Shown here: positions 32,601 through 38,590 of the stretch, piece after piece
How the letters are laid out: each line of letters begins with the position of its first letter
How positions within the stretch are numbered: the stretch's first letter is position 1
Source: Oxytricha trifallax
Taxonomy: Eukaryota; Ciliophora; Spirotrichea; Sporadotrichida; Oxytrichidae
NCBI GenBank assembly: GCA_000711775.1
Contig: ARYC01001232.1
Location: 24,984 to 88,983 of the forward strand
Direction of reading: 5' to 3'
DNA: 64,000 bases
Notes under the pieces: generated by a model
What the model was told of the DNA's origin: nothing
The model's input: the letters and a program-made list of their open reading frames with translations, nothing else
Database searches by the model: none
Translations under genes and position numbers: made by a program

Positions 32601-35285
32601 ATGTTGGGAAGGATCTCATTTAAAATGGAGTTTAGGTATAGGTATTCCAGGCATAATTTTATGGGTAGTTGGCATTCCAATTGTTAGCTTTTTGTATCTA
32701 AAAAGAAATTAATAAAGACTTGATGATCCTATATTCTTTGAGAAATATAAAATGATATACTAAGGCCTTAAAAGAAAGTATTTCTACTGGGAATATGCAA
32801 ATATTTTGAGAAAGGTTTTCTTAATTTCAGTTAATGTATTTCTTAATCTATACCCTAACATTTTCAAGGCTTTGTTAAGTATTATAACTCTTAGCATCTT
32901 TATGAGAATTCAATCAAATATAAAGCCTTATAAGAATCCAGTTATAAACCAATTAGAGTAAAGAGAAATGATGACTTCATTTGTAACATTTTTTGGGGCA
33001 CTTTACTTTGTTAATTATGAAATTTCAGATACAATCAAAGCACAAAATCTTTTACTTTTTTATAAATAATGTACTGCATACTGTGAATTTGCATTAAGAT
33101 TTTCATTCTTTAAAATCTCAAAATCCAAAATTGTATTATAACTTAATAAGAATAAAATTTTATTTTTTTATTTTTTTAAACATTACATTTTTGTTGAAAT
33201 AAAGCATAATATGACATATTTTTTAAATTAAATAATATAAAAAGCTAATTTTTATTTTTATGTTCTAATTATTTGTTAGATTATACAATCTATAGTTTTT
33301 AATAAAACAATATATTATTTGGTTTAATATAGCTCTTAGTATTTATAATAATAGTACTTGTTAACTTTTGGTTCTTAGCCCTATTTGGATACTGTATGCT
33401 ATCAACGATAAATATGAAATATGCCAAAATCATCTCAAGAATATTAAGAAAAATTATTATGTCTAGTTAGCTTATTGCTTAAGAGCAGCACTTTAAGATA
33501 ATGAAAAGTATACCAAATTATGATAATGAAGTTGATGAAAAAGTTTTTTAATTCTTATTAATTATGTAAATAAATAACAGATTTCATAATTATTTTAAAT
33601 TATTTAAAGTTAAAATATCAGAGTAAAAAGTGGAAAGCATTAATTAGTTGGAATTTGATACTAATTATTATTTCTTAACACATTAAAATAATTTAAATTT
33701 TTTTCTTTTTTATAACAACCCCCAACCCCAGTTAAAAATACTCTTTGTGAAGTAAAAGTTATGAAACATAAAAGTAGATTTTCCTAAAAGAAGACTGATT
33801 CTAATATTAGATCTATCGGTCTTAAATTCAAAATTAAACCCTAATTCAAGAAGAATTAATAAGATGAATAAAATTTGGAAGACCTATTCTAGAAGGGCAA
33901 AAGGAATCAGAAATATTAAAATCCCGATATAATACAAGTTGCTTAAATGATAAAAACTCCTAAGTAGAAACAAATGATGTATTAGGATAGTGGAATGACT
34001 AATTAAAAAAGTTAACGACTTAATTAAGAGGTGCTATTTAGTAGTTATATAAATATTCGCCAGATGTAATAAAATTAAATGATATCAATAGCCTTATTAA
34101 ATACATTTCTAATAAATAAAAGGCTCTTTGAAAACACTCTAACATTATATATTTATATTAACAATATTCCACAATCAATTTCAAAACATTTTTATACTAA
34201 GTTTAAAAGCGAATATATTGTTTTTACTAATCAAGTATAATGTATAACTTACTTTTGATTAATAAAATCATTTTTTAACTATTTTTTATATTTTTACTAA
34301 TTTAATGAATATGAAATCCAAAAGTTCAATTCTTCTCAAAAATAGGAAGGAATTAAGAAAAGACGTTTTAAAAATATTATGCCAATAAGTATATCTGCTA
34401 TGAATAAACCCTCCAACCCTATACCCTTCAATTCTCATAGCTTCCTCAATCCAATTATATATCTTTATCAGTCGCTTTAGTCTATCAAATTAAGTTAAAG
34501 TTACTAATAAAATTATAGCATGTTTATAATTTCATAGTATTATCTTTATAAGCTGATTTTATTTCGTAAATTATAATTAAAATTATAGTTTTTAATGATA
34601 AAATCTTAATAAAAAAATAGAATTACTCTTATTTAACATGTTATTTAGGCTTCTTTATCATGAAATGAAGCTATGAAAGATGTATTTAACTATTTTAATA
34701 ATCAGATATTTATTTAAATTCAGGATGTTTTAATTATGATAGTAGTTAAATTAAATTTTATCTTAATTTAATAATATTTGATTTTTTTTATTTTTTGTTC
34801 AAGAAATATATTTCTTCTTTTTAAATAATAGACATTTTTTTAATATTAAATTATTTTATTTTTCCAATTAAATAAACACTATTTTATTCGGCATCATTTT
34901 TAATAAGTTTTATTGAGTTTTTTATGGGGGGGGTATGTTTGAAAGTATATCAGCTTTTAATTATCGGACTTGTATAAATGACTAAAATCAGGTTTCTCAA
35001 ACTCCTCCCCCTAATTCAAAGCACCCCAATTTTAATATTAGCTTAGAACCCTGCTCTAAAGGGTCAAATTTAGCAAGAGCTAAGAGTATAGATTAAAAGA
35101 ATGATATGGTACTATAAAAATAAATAGGTGAGTCAGAGAATTAAAGAAACAAATCTATAATTTTACATTTACCCTATGTTGAATCCATATCTAATAATGT
35201 TACTTCAGAAAATAGACAAAAAGCCAAAAACACCTAGAAAAACAAATCAACAAAAGTTAGTTGGATTTAAGAAAAATTAATTTGA
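5346..35285 (+). CDS. Pmp-like beta-helix / Cys-rich / multi-TM surface protein gene, fragmented in the germline
   Basis: This is one gene read from about 19 coding blocks in linear order on the + strand. The N-terminal part has repeated GGA(L/I/F) motifs (SGGALIKA, EGGLFYV, SGGIATVE, SGGAIFI, QGGAIRFE, EGGAFSY) typical of chlamydial-Pmp-like beta-helix repeats. Next comes a Cys-rich section (FRQCIAGE, CFICGVGFYSLLP, CYECPVHSDC, KGYWRSS, ACIGG, CGLCPSK), then several membrane helices, then a Gln/Asn/Lys-rich tail ending at TGA 35283-35285. This architecture is common among large ciliate membrane proteins; the function is unknown, probably at the cell surface. Frame is kept by small introns and by IESs with pointers listed separately. 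TBE A, C and D lie within the gene span. The start codon was not located. The family assignment is from motifs only. Confidence 0.8.
5694..5776. other. IES with pointer AGCTT
   Basis: AGCTT occurs at 5689-5693 and 5777-5781. Collapsing the two copies (88-bp period) joins SNFTSS to FAKEGGLFYV in frame, while the spacer itself breaks the frame and is AT-rich. Confidence 0.7.
5777..5913 (+). CDS. Pmp-like gene, coding block 2
   Basis: It encodes FAKEGGLFYVHYGGSLLI, a DSSVMSDNFAYSGG stretch and IATVENQGRILF. GG-turns and NFA motifs match neighbouring repeats. It ends at pointer TTATTCAT (5906-5913). Confidence 0.7.
5914..6264. other. IES with 8-bp pointer TTATTCAT
   Basis: TTATTCAT is at 5906-5913 and 6265-6272. 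Joining gives GRILFIITVKNSIIQNN in frame, a normal repeat for this protein. The 351-bp spacer has no coding signal. Confidence 0.7.
6265..6625 (+). CDS. Pmp-like gene, coding block 3 (probably two blocks)
   Basis: The first part reads ITVKNSIIQNNIATRVPVVKI (to about 6340). The second part, from about 6370, reads SKFQNCTFINNQIMNVSSIV in another frame, so a short IES probably lies at about 6340-6370. The reading becomes ambiguous after about 6470: two frames stay open and a 39-nt GT..AG intron is possible. Confidence 0.55.
6920..7115 (+). CDS. Pmp-like gene, candidate coding block 4 with short tandem repeat
   Basis: The frame encodes FTNFNYPSRNSIAQIPFGQ, then a run of similar units (PFGQNSSG, LNFSGQIPL, VQITLGQDPI). 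The DNA shows about five degenerate copies of a 14-16-bp unit (TTCTGGTTTAAA-like). Local composition is less AT-rich than the flanks. It may be part of the beta-helix or a repeat-rich linker. Limits are approximate. Confidence 0.5.
7195..7422 (+). CDS. Pmp-like gene, coding block 5
   Basis: The frame SNLSITFSNITNFTFSGKR is followed by LIKLDSVNLIINNTIIQKV and STSTGLIYFSRC. This alternation of short beta strands with Asn-rich turns is typical of the family. Confidence 0.6.
7423..7810. other. AT-rich spacer, presumably IES
   Basis: No coding block was recognised. It leads directly into MITE family 1 copy 2. Confidence 0.4.
7811..8232. repeat. MITE family 1, copy 2 (422 bp)
   Basis: Ends ATTGTAG..CTACAAT form perfect inverted termini and the symmetry runs nearly to the centre. 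It shares with the copy at 4250-4670 the outer AATACATTTGAT, the GTTAACTTTCT motif and the GC-richer core CTCTATCGCATCCCTG. It lies within an IES-type spacer of the Pmp-like gene. Confidence 0.9.
8233..9964. other. AT-rich spacer containing a hairpin cluster
   Basis: No coding block was recognised on either strand. The only structured part is 8586-8715 (separate entry). Somewhere here a pointer-bounded IES must end, because coding resumes near 9965. Confidence 0.4.
8586..8715. other. Cluster of four short inverted repeats
   Basis: GACTC/GAGTC (8586-8602), AAGAT/ATCTT (8613-8629), CCTCC/GGAGG (8653-8671) and GGGCT/AGCCC (8670-8683) follow one another in a patch richer in G+C than its surroundings. 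It could be a decayed MITE or a small structured RNA; no family was recognised. Confidence 0.3.
9965..10184 (+). CDS. Pmp-like gene, coding block 6 (interrupted by TBE A)
   Basis: The frame includes VAIENTKIYEINNTIFEVQ, NRAIQAKQSNLILL and SNFTNCENR, and stays open to the exact left border of TBE A. Removing TBE A with one target copy (AAT at 10182-10184 or ACT at 19291-19293) joins NFTNCENR-(E or D)-SGGAIFI without a frame change. Confidence 0.7.
10436..11499. repeat. Fold-back element with TGACGTCA terminal repeats
   Basis: Inverted arms (10436-10690 and 11268-11499) consist of a terminal array of an 18-bp unit TGACGTCAATTACTCACC (five degenerate units left, four right) followed by about 150 bp of non-repeated inverted sequence (GTTTTAGGTGTGCTCCTCAT..). 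The 575-bp centre is unique and carries an 82-codon ORF on the minus strand. It is inserted in the TBE A transposase gene. The family was not recognised. Confidence 0.85.
10823..11071 (-). CDS. 82-aa basic ORF inside the fold-back element
   Basis: The ORF runs from ATG (11071) to TGA (10823) when TAA/TAG are Gln. It starts MEQNEYNTMQALTQTKIF and contains a strongly basic stretch (KKQPNKHHLENKRR, then LPLLANKNPKIKKKLKQIF). The frame stays open upstream of the ATG for about 40 codons, so the protein may be longer. There is no recognised domain. It could be a nucleic-acid-binding protein encoded by the element, or a chance frame in a code with one stop codon. Confidence 0.35.
12250..13700 (-). 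pseudogene. TBE B zinc-finger/kinase (57-kDa type) ORF, broken
   Basis: On the minus strand the N-terminal part is acidic (KMVEEEEEKKE). After the MITE comes a C2H2 finger (YFCPYCNKQYNHS..HLYNH, about 13215-13120) and further on the kinase catalytic loop HRDLKPENIMLDFSPL (about 12575-12530). Frame changes and a MITE interrupt it. TBEs of Oxytricha carry such a two-domain protein of unknown role. Confidence 0.65.
13275..13539. repeat. 265-bp MITE inside TBE B
   Basis: Inverted termini of about 70 bp start TAAACCCCGTTAGTCAATTA and end CTAGCGGGGTTTTA. They are followed inward by AAGAATGAAGATTGGGGATT and its complement. The CCCCG/CGGGG ends recall but do not match telomeric repeats. It splits the zinc-finger ORF of TBE B, so it inserted after TBE B arrived. 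Confidence 0.85.
14332..15090 (+). pseudogene. TBE B 22-kDa ORF
   Basis: It starts at ATG 14332 (MESMNDAIKRIQSQEL). Recognisable motifs shared with the copies in A, C and D include PNYPEISVKNLYNDAMSDPD, FFGVLRTLQPEYLNEVIQE, KKGYCISPEEKEKQGIKI and the Lys-rich end EKKEKPNPFTGKF. The usual TGA end is replaced, so the exact C-terminus is unclear; at least one frame change lies in the first 120 bp. The function of this TBE protein is unknown. Confidence 0.65.
15101..16100 (-). pseudogene. TBE B transposase, degenerate
   Basis: It starts at ATG (16100) with MRVLGSVQDSQYIDLLFKLR and LNYTSIARLL, closely like the TBE E copy. Frame changes follow after AVMF. It is recognisable up to about 15101 next to the 22-kDa ORF. 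It is not an active enzyme in this form. Confidence 0.65.
16573..17333 (-). pseudogene. TBE A 22-kDa ORF
   Basis: From ATG 17333 (MEYTSTVMKRDDAQEMISIF) it contains YLSQLGKHVTQ and VGLLLPTIEGIKI, the family block around LIKIPNI, and the C-terminal EKPNPFTGKFNM before TGA (16573-16575). Its length of 761 nt is not a multiple of three, so at least one frame change is present. It lies between transposase and zinc-finger/kinase ORF, pointing opposite to both, as in TBE C. Confidence 0.65.
17733..19146 (+). pseudogene. TBE A zinc-finger/kinase (57-kDa type) ORF
   Basis: It starts MGGQLKS.. (ATG 17733). A C2H2-like finger (C-x2-C then KKHMQRHN) lies near 18105-18175 but needs one frame change between the Cys pair and the His pair. 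A long open part, 18528-18953, encodes a kinase C-lobe: VIKVLHELGYVHRDLMPKN, with HRD intact and DFN in place of DFG, so activity is doubtful. The tail ends LERLKPARFMRYNKDKQ, TGA 19144-19146, typical of the end of this ORF family. Confidence 0.7.
19170..19193. repeat. (AT)n microsatellite in TBE A
   Basis: About 12 uninterrupted AT dinucleotides follow the stop of the kinase ORF. Confidence 0.95.
19291..19364 (+). CDS. Pmp-like gene, continuation of block 6 after TBE A
   Basis: Coding resumes at the first base after TBE A: (D)SGGAIFISNSNYSSTSSIF, then TINIF. It ends at pointer ATATTT (19359-19364). Confidence 0.75.
19365..19387. other. 23-bp mini-IES with pointer ATATTT
   Basis: ATATTT is at 19359-19364 and 19388-19393 (29-bp period). 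Collapsing gives TINIFQQSFSKIRNNNRAKQ in frame, followed by GGAIRFECSK; without removal the frame is lost. Confidence 0.75.
19388..19800 (+). CDS. Pmp-like gene, coding block with 31-nt intron
   Basis: It encodes SFSKIRNNNRAKQGGAIRF, then, across a GT..AG intron at 19470-19500, SKLCQQNMTEDVYIGNIALI, EGGAFSYNKYRPIM, NYAPYGSNFSGYPYGIKLIS and IIVALVDADQNIITND. The YGSN..GYP motif closing the beta-helix and the following Ig-like strand pattern are frequent in ciliate Pmp-like proteins. The 3' limit is approximate. Confidence 0.75.
19848..19890 (+). CDS. Pmp-like gene, small coding block
   Basis: It reads ISISSVNNKAKVS and ends at the 9-bp pointer AAAGTTTCA (19882-19890). The junction to the block upstream was not resolved. 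Confidence 0.55.
19891..19936. other. 46-bp IES with 9-bp pointer AAAGTTTCA
   Basis: AAAGTTTCA is at 19882-19890 and 19937-19945. Joining yields NNKAKVSNGIGIFKDVYFEA in frame. Confidence 0.75.
19937..20035 (+). CDS. Pmp-like gene, coding block upstream of TBE C
   Basis: It encodes KVSNGIGIFKDVYFEASPGS and INI, after which the sequence becomes AT-rich until the TBE C border. The next recognised block is at 25965. Confidence 0.65.
20154..21216 (+). pseudogene. TBE C 42-kDa transposase (D,D34E), one frameshift
   Basis: ATG 20154 opens MRDKNSKLLASIYNEEYIDL, then an HTH-like N-terminus (YKSIKLFLKRSPSTVRSHC), IHADEAVF (first Asp), LFVDNLSVHK (second Asp) and SPQFNGIELYW (Glu). Exactly 34 residues separate the second Asp from the Glu, the spacing of Tc1/mariner/IS630 enzymes. 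The total of 1063 nt is not a multiple of three: a one-base change near 20773 separates LENQG from TIAILGGISKDAG. Otherwise it is intact up to TGA 21214-21216. TBE transposases have been implicated in genome rearrangement in Oxytricha. Confidence 0.85.
21226..21936 (-). pseudogene. TBE C 22-kDa ORF
   Basis: Starts at ATG 21936 (MESMNDAMKRVQAQELIQRF); contains RSKEDLHRYLVQQGNE, YPEISVTNLYDDAMSDLE, GDYLKEIIQESHKKGYSI and, near the end, EKKEKPAPSKEF before TGA (21226-21228). Two or three frame changes (near 21630, 21470 and 21430) break it. It is convergent with the transposase, with only 9 bp between their stop codons. Confidence 0.7.
22520..23896 (+). pseudogene. TBE C zinc-finger/kinase (57-kDa type) ORF
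   Basis: Starts near ATG 22520 (MRLTFGSNKKCDSCDMNSY). A degenerate finger (YLCERDFAHKSSWYRHMKVH) is at about 22725-22785; the Cys expected two residues before CE is absent. An in-frame TGA follows at HDKID. The kinase domain from about 23150 has FEMTLRNFITDQ, GFVHRDLKPENINLNF, DFS in place of DFG, GYYPEREDWRDGDYEWD and WALAAIIII. The end near 23896 is uncertain because no TGA occurs before the terminal repeat. Breaks make a functional product unlikely. Confidence 0.7.
23999..24395. other. AT-rich IES-type spacer
   Basis: No coding or repeat signal was recognised between the right end of TBE C and the GC-rich island. Confidence 0.4.
24396..24602 (+). CDS. GC-rich 68-aa ORF, possible germline-limited gene
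   Basis: ATG 24396 to TGA 24600-24602 encodes MEHQPAGTDGVECVGRG.. with a Ser/Thr/Glu-rich middle (SEEPSTTTPGENDDSHSN). One in-frame TAG would be Gln. An overlapping frame continues with EIIGDSMKTEDEEYSDYP before its own TGA (24638), so a frameshift or tiny intron could extend the protein. Base composition is far richer in G+C than anything around it, and CAA/CAG rather than TAA/TAG dominate among the Gln codons, unlike the host genes. It lies inside a spacer of the Pmp-like gene that should be eliminated. No domain was recognised. It could also be part of a structured RNA or a foreign insertion. Confidence 0.4.
24660..24750. ncRNA. Candidate structured RNA segment
   Basis: Three successive hairpins can be drawn on the + strand: CGCT/AGCG, CTGA/TCAG, and a longer one at 24724-24743 (GTCT-A-GGG, loop AAA, CCC-GG-AGAC), followed by ACAATA. 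GC content is high for this genome. The ACA near the 3' end would suit an H/ACA snoRNA, but H box and guide pockets are not clear. The strand is not established. Confidence 0.25.
24885..24916. repeat. Tandem octamer AATTCACT x4
   Basis: Four perfect copies of AATTCACT follow one another. No other copies were noticed in the window. Confidence 0.95.
25214..25690. repeat. GGAAGTTTCC-family MITE, copy G1
   Basis: The left end is a G-run followed by GGAAGTTTCCTCCCC and a second GAAGTTTCCTGGCAAGTAAA. The right end is the inverse (TTTACTTGCCAGGAAACTTC, then a C-run). The interior of about 380 bp is AT-rich and non-coding. Confidence 0.85.
25965..26132 (+). CDS. Pmp-like gene, Cys-rich block with 37-nt intron
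   Basis: It reads AQIYVDFRQCIAGEIVQNEE, then, across a GT..AG intron at 26034-26070, CFICGVGFYSLLPASTDCYE. It ends at the 3-bp pointer AAT (26130-26132). The FRxCxxGE and CxxCxxGFYSLLP motifs are the juxtamembrane Cys-rich region of the family. Confidence 0.8.
26133..26153. other. 21-bp in-frame mini-IES with pointer AAT
   Basis: AAT is at 26130-26132 and 26154-26156 (24-bp period). Removal changes CYELINIFLFKCP into CYECP, the family's conserved CYxCP spacing. The frame is open either way, so only the motif argues for it. Confidence 0.6.
26154..26222 (+). CDS. Pmp-like gene, small coding block
   Basis: It encodes ECPVHSDCQGKDQISVNKG and YWRS and ends at pointer ATCAT (26218-26222). Confidence 0.75.
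26223..26252. other. 30-bp mini-IES with pointer ATCAT
   Basis: ATCAT is at 26218-26222 and 26253-26257 (35-bp period). Collapsing restores GYWRSSYYSTNIIECLNEKA in frame; without it the frame meets TGA. Confidence 0.75.
26253..26431 (+). CDS. Pmp-like gene, coding block
   Basis: It encodes STNIIECLNEKACIGG, LCDFGYGGNLCHSCIAQND and FTRIGKHE. The paired Cys motifs are EGF-like in spacing. It ends at pointer ATGAAT (26426-26431). Confidence 0.8.
26432..26727. other. 296-bp IES with pointer ATGAAT
   Basis: ATGAAT is at 26426-26431 and 26728-26733. Joining gives RIGKHECGLCPSKAINLLY in frame. The spacer is AT-rich and non-coding. Confidence 0.8.
26728..27349 (+). CDS. Pmp-like gene, first transmembrane block
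   Basis: CGLCPSKAINLLY leads into a hydrophobic helix (GTFFALVIALILLLWV), then IRILLNYLHIVTSASSYNLD, QQFFGIYSAVGETAESFIS, another helix (VLVIVILPVALGIIFVMFFF), then a third (SCVVLLFAIHPTITRVTSSL). It ends at pointer GGTTT (27345-27349). Confidence 0.85.
28395..28570 (-). pseudogene. TBE D kinase ORF remnant
   Basis: Minus-strand residues PGNIPERE-DWRDGDVQWDIWA and VITIEIDMPRNDYL match the kinase C-lobe of the TBE C copy (GYYPEREDWRDGDYEWD). A frame change lies inside. The zinc finger and kinase N-lobe are deleted. Confidence 0.65.
28571..29325 (+). pseudogene. TBE D 22-kDa ORF, 5'-truncated
   Basis: It begins at the deletion joint with MQ-RI-SQDL-like codons and includes IPNYPEMSVTNLHEDAMSDP, LSNKLSERNFFFGVLLTLKP, EYLNEVIQEAHKK and EKKEKPNPYTGKF. 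It is closely related to the TBE B copy. Several frame changes are present. Confidence 0.65.
29345..30367 (-). pseudogene. TBE D transposase, degenerate
   Basis: Starts near 30367 (MRFGVCL-like start followed by the region matching LFKLR). On the minus strand the Asp-containing VDNLPVNKT-like motif near 29610-29640 and the Glu region NGIELYWGLL-like near 29500-29545 are recognisable from comparison with B, C and E. Many changes break the frame. Confidence 0.55.
30752..30772. repeat. (AT)n microsatellite
   Basis: About ten AT repeats within the large IES. Confidence 0.9.
31712..32106. repeat. GGAAGTTTCC-family MITE, copy G2
   Basis: Left: GGGAAGTTTCCTGCCCTCTT, CGGAATTTTCCTGCC. Right: GGCAGGAAGCTTCCGAAG, repeated degenerately, then CTGGAAACTTCC and a run of C. 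Termini are inverted; the interior is AT-rich. Confidence 0.8.
32563..33070 (+). CDS. Pmp-like gene, second transmembrane block
   Basis: It encodes YWLYTDLEIKCWEGSHLKW, a helix (SLGIGIPGIILWVVGIPIVS), LDDPIFFEKYKMIYQGLKR, YWEYANILRKVFLISVNVFL, KPYKNPVINQLEQREMMTS and TFFGALYFVNYEISDTIK. This order is the usual C-terminal membrane region of the family. The 3' limit is approximate. Confidence 0.85.
33330..33545 (+). CDS. Pmp-like gene, last membrane helix block
   Basis: LVFIIIVLVNFWFLALFGYC is the helix; it is followed by ISRILRKIIMSSQLIAQEQH and NYDNEVDEKV. It ends at pointer AAAAGTT (33539-33545). The junction upstream was not resolved. Confidence 0.75.
33546..33753. other. 208-bp IES with pointer AAAAGTT
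   Basis: AAAAGTT is at 33539-33545 and 33754-33760. Joining gives NEVDEKVMKHKSRFSQKK in frame. The spacer ends with a C-rich patch (CCCCCAACCCC). Confidence 0.75.
33754..34125 (+). CDS. Pmp-like gene, cytoplasmic tail block
   Basis: It encodes KVMKHKSRFSQKKTDSNIRS, QFKKNQQDEQNLEDLFQKG and IIQVAQMIKTPKQKQMMYQ, then, in another frame, LKKLTTQLRGAIQQLYKYSP and DVIKLNDINSLIKYIS. A short unseen IES or intron near 34010 would explain the frame change. Gln is mostly TAA/TAG. Confidence 0.65.
34380..34470 (+). CDS. Pmp-like gene, candidate tail block
   Basis: SISAMNKPSNPIPFNSHSFL followed by NPIIY is an open, less AT-rich patch in the right strand. Limits and joints were not resolved. Confidence 0.45.
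34985..35285 (+). CDS. Pmp-like gene, final block with stop
   Basis: It encodes QVSQTPPPNSKHPNFNISLE, KGSNLARAKSIDQKND, HLPYVESISNNVTSENRQ and KVSWIQEKLI, then TGA (35283-35285). Its composition matches the hydrophilic tail. Confidence 0.65.
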
Positions 35286-36890
35286 TAGAAAATTTATGTA
35301 TAAAGAATGTTTTCTTATAAACTATAGAACTATAATTTACATTAATTAATTTTATCCACTATATAAAAAGGGAATAATTTATTCCAACTTTTAGTGTAAT
35401 TTCTTGTCAAATACATGAAAATATGAATTTTTAAAAGTTTATTATAAAGAAGATAGCTTAAATATCATTGGAAGCAGAAGCTTTAATTATAAAAACTAAA
35501 ATTTAGTTGCTATAACCGCAGATAACTAAAGTAAAGACACTAATTCTTTTTTTTATTTAAAAACTATTTGTAATTTTTTAAATAATAATCCAATCAACTT
35601 TCCCATATTAAATTTAAGAAATACAAGATAATAATTAGATAATAAACATATAAAGATATGAGCTTAATAAATACAAATTTGATATTCGTTTAAGTATAAT
35701 TAGGAGATAATATTTAGAGAATGTTTTAAAGGATATTCATGGAAGCTTAATATGCGAACAAATATTTATTACATAATTATTATTTTTAAATTATAAATGA
35801 TTATATAAGATGGACCTGTTTTGTTTGAATTAAAATATTTGTAGCTTTGAATTTTCATGAAAATATAGTTATTATCTTTATAAAAAAATGTATAGTAATG
35901 ACCTTTAACAGATGGTTTAAGTCACAATTGGAATGTAGATTGAATAATATATTCGATTACGCAGAATCTAATATTTTAAATAAATACATTTATTTCAATA
36001 AAATATTCAGTTTATAAATTCTTATTCAGAATTATAGATAATGATTTCAAATTTGACATTCTCTTTCTTTCTATAATAATATGTTAAAAAGTTTCAAAAA
36101 CATATTAAAGTTTAATTCTAGTAAATATTTACATAACTAATAAATAATTTTCATTAAATTTTTAAATAACTGATAATTTAATCATAGCTTATGAAGTATA
36201 ATTTTAAATATTTATTGAAAAAATTAAGAATCAATAAATAACTCCAAAAACATATTAAATAATGGAGAAGAAAACTTAACTTTAAATATTTTTACTTTAT
36301 CTATTTATTTAATATATAATTGAATTTCTATATTTTTATGTTTTAAATAGTAATATTTAATACTGTATTAATATATTTATATCCATATAACCTATATATA
36401 TAAATCTTAAAATTAATATGTATTTTAGAAAAATGAATTTAGTTATAAAATTGGAAGAAAATTAAGTTAATTTGAATTAATTTATAAGAGTATTTATTTA
36501 TAAATAAGATCGTGATAAATCTGTTGATTGATTGATAAATTATATGAATACTTTATATAATAATTAAATTTGTTTATCTTCTAATCTTCAAATAAATATG
36601 AATATTTTTAATCTTATTTTAATAGAAAATGTCGTTATAAAAATATATAATCATTTAAAAAAATTAAATAAAAACAAAGATTTCACCAAAATAAAATACA
36701 TACTTTCTATATTATTAAATAAATTTTAAATAAGTTTCTATTAATATATATTCCCTTTTCATTATATTTTTAATCTATATTTATAATTAATATTAAATAT
36801 ATTCATTAATATGAAATACATAATAAAAATTGATTCTTATATTTAAAATATGAAGGAATTGTGTGAAAATTGTATTATTTGATAATTAAA
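35286..36890. other. Intergenic AT-rich DNA
   Basis: No gene, repeat or RNA signal was recognised between the stop of the Pmp-like gene and the bZIP gene. The macronuclear telomere-addition sites of both genes should lie at its ends, but no motif marks them. Confidence 0.45.
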
Positions 36891-36894
36891 AATA

Positions 36895-37950
36895 TTGTTA
36901 ACTGAGAGTCTTGCATCAAAGAGTGCTTCACAAGAAACTGATTAGGGATTTGCTAGATATTTGATCAATCTTTAAAAAATAAAAAAATTAGAAAAACTCA
37001 AAAATATGATTTATAAAATCTTTGCATTCACAATAATTAATTTGATTTCGGATATTAATTAAAATAAAACATTTTAACAATTATATGGTTATAGATTTTT
37101 ATAATAGTACTAGTAAATAACTTCTAATTTTTAGTAGAAAAAAATTTCCTTAATTTCTCTATCAACCAAGCTCAGAATTTTGTATTGAATAACAATATTA
37201 TTCATTTAGAAGAACAAAGAAAAATTTCTGGGTAAGATATAGTTATTAGAGATTAATATCGATAAAATACATTAAAAAATAGGAGAAATAGAGAAAGTAT
37301 AATCTAGAATGAATTTATTATGCCATAACTGTCATGTATTTGGAGCTATTCAAATTTAAGTTTAATTTTCAGTAGTTTAAAATTTAATATAATATATGTC
37401 AAAGATGGACTCGTAATCAATAACTTTTCTTTATAAATAGATTAATGAAAAACAGAGTGAGCGCATTCCGCTTCAGAATTAAAAGAAAGCAAGAATACGA
37501 GACTCTCAAGGAACAAGTAACCTTGCTTGAGTCAGAGAATGAGCAGCTAAAATCAAAGGTAGCTAAATAATAAAAAAACTTAAGAGTTCGTGCTAAACTT
37601 TAATATTAGCTCTATGCTTAAAGTAAAACTAAGAATATAATTTTAGATAATAACGATTGTTTTAGGTCACACAATTGAGACTTTATATCGACAAATATCT
37701 GAGAGAAATAAGGCAGCTTGTCCCAGTAGTGTAAACCAAATCCAACAATTAAACTACTTTGCTACTTTAGTAACTGCATAGATTGCAGGGCGAGATTGGC
37801 TAGTGCTAATAACTATCGATATTCAACAGTAAATGAAAGTAGCAGCTTAAGGGTAGTTAAATTGTATTACTCTCCATGCAAGACTCTTCAACTATTCATT
37901 CAGTCCACTCATCGCCAACTTTGAAACCTGTAATAAACTATATATCTAAC
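36895..37950 (+). CDS. bZIP transcription factor gene (fragmented)
   Basis: Blocks: about 36895-36970 (TESLASKSASQETDQGFARY), about 37145-37230 (LNFSINQAQNFVLNNNIIHL, EEQRKIS) and 37440-37950. The third has a basic region KNRVSAFRFRIKRKQEY with the N-x7-R spacing of bZIP proteins and an adjoining zipper (LKEQVTLLESENEQLKSK) that continues after a 107-nt GT..AG intron (37559-37665) as VTQLRLYIDKYLREIRQL. The last part is open in more than one frame (one option: GRDWLVLITIDIQQQMKV). The start codon was not located. It should bind DNA as a dimer in the nucleus; the target is unknown. Confidence 0.75.
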
Positions 37951-38590
37951 TCGTATCAATAAATTTTAAGAATACATCTCTAATATATCAAACACTTTTA
38001 TATTCAACCTTTATAATATCAAAGTGAATTTAGAAGTTAACAATTAAATGCCAGTTATGATTTATCAAGTTTCATTCTAGATTATACTTTCTATATTTCT
38101 CCTATTTTTTATTTATTTTATCGATAATACAAATATTTTTTATGATTTTCAAATCATAGATTCAATAAAATTTTAATGATCATCAGTTCCTTTAGTGAAG
38201 CAGTTGCAAAATTCATCGTAAAAAAGTGTTCATGAAATATTTACTTATTCACTCGTTATCAAATTAAATATTTAAATTTTAAAAAGATAACAAGTTCAAT
38301 TATAATGATAATCTAGGCAATTTATTTATTTATATTTAATTCTATAATTGTAAAAGTAAAATTAATTTATAAACCACAAAAAAGATTTTTTCACAAAATT
38401 ATTAAAAAAATAATTCTATAAGATTGTAGAATTAATATTATAAAATATTAAAAATTAATTAAAAGTAGAGGCAATAAAATAAATCTAGAAATTTACAAAT
38501 ATATTAAAATAATTGATATAGAAGTTTTTAAATGATTATTTATTCAAGAATTAAAATTATTTTTAATAGATATCATTTAGCAATAAAATT
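37951..38590. other. Intergenic AT-rich DNA between convergent genes
   Basis: Nothing was recognised. The bZIP gene (+) and the PX gene (-) converge on this stretch. Confidence 0.4.

Noticed and set aside
32492-32680. Minus-strand ORF over the transmembrane block
   Set aside because: It is the antisense shadow of the Pmp-like membrane block (YWLYTDLEIKCW..), which has clear family motifs.
10436-37560. Functional link between TGACGTCA arrays and the bZIP gene in the same window
   Set aside because: The motif is the generic CRE/ATF consensus and co-occurrence within 27 kb is not evidence of regulation. The array is explained as part of a fold-back element.
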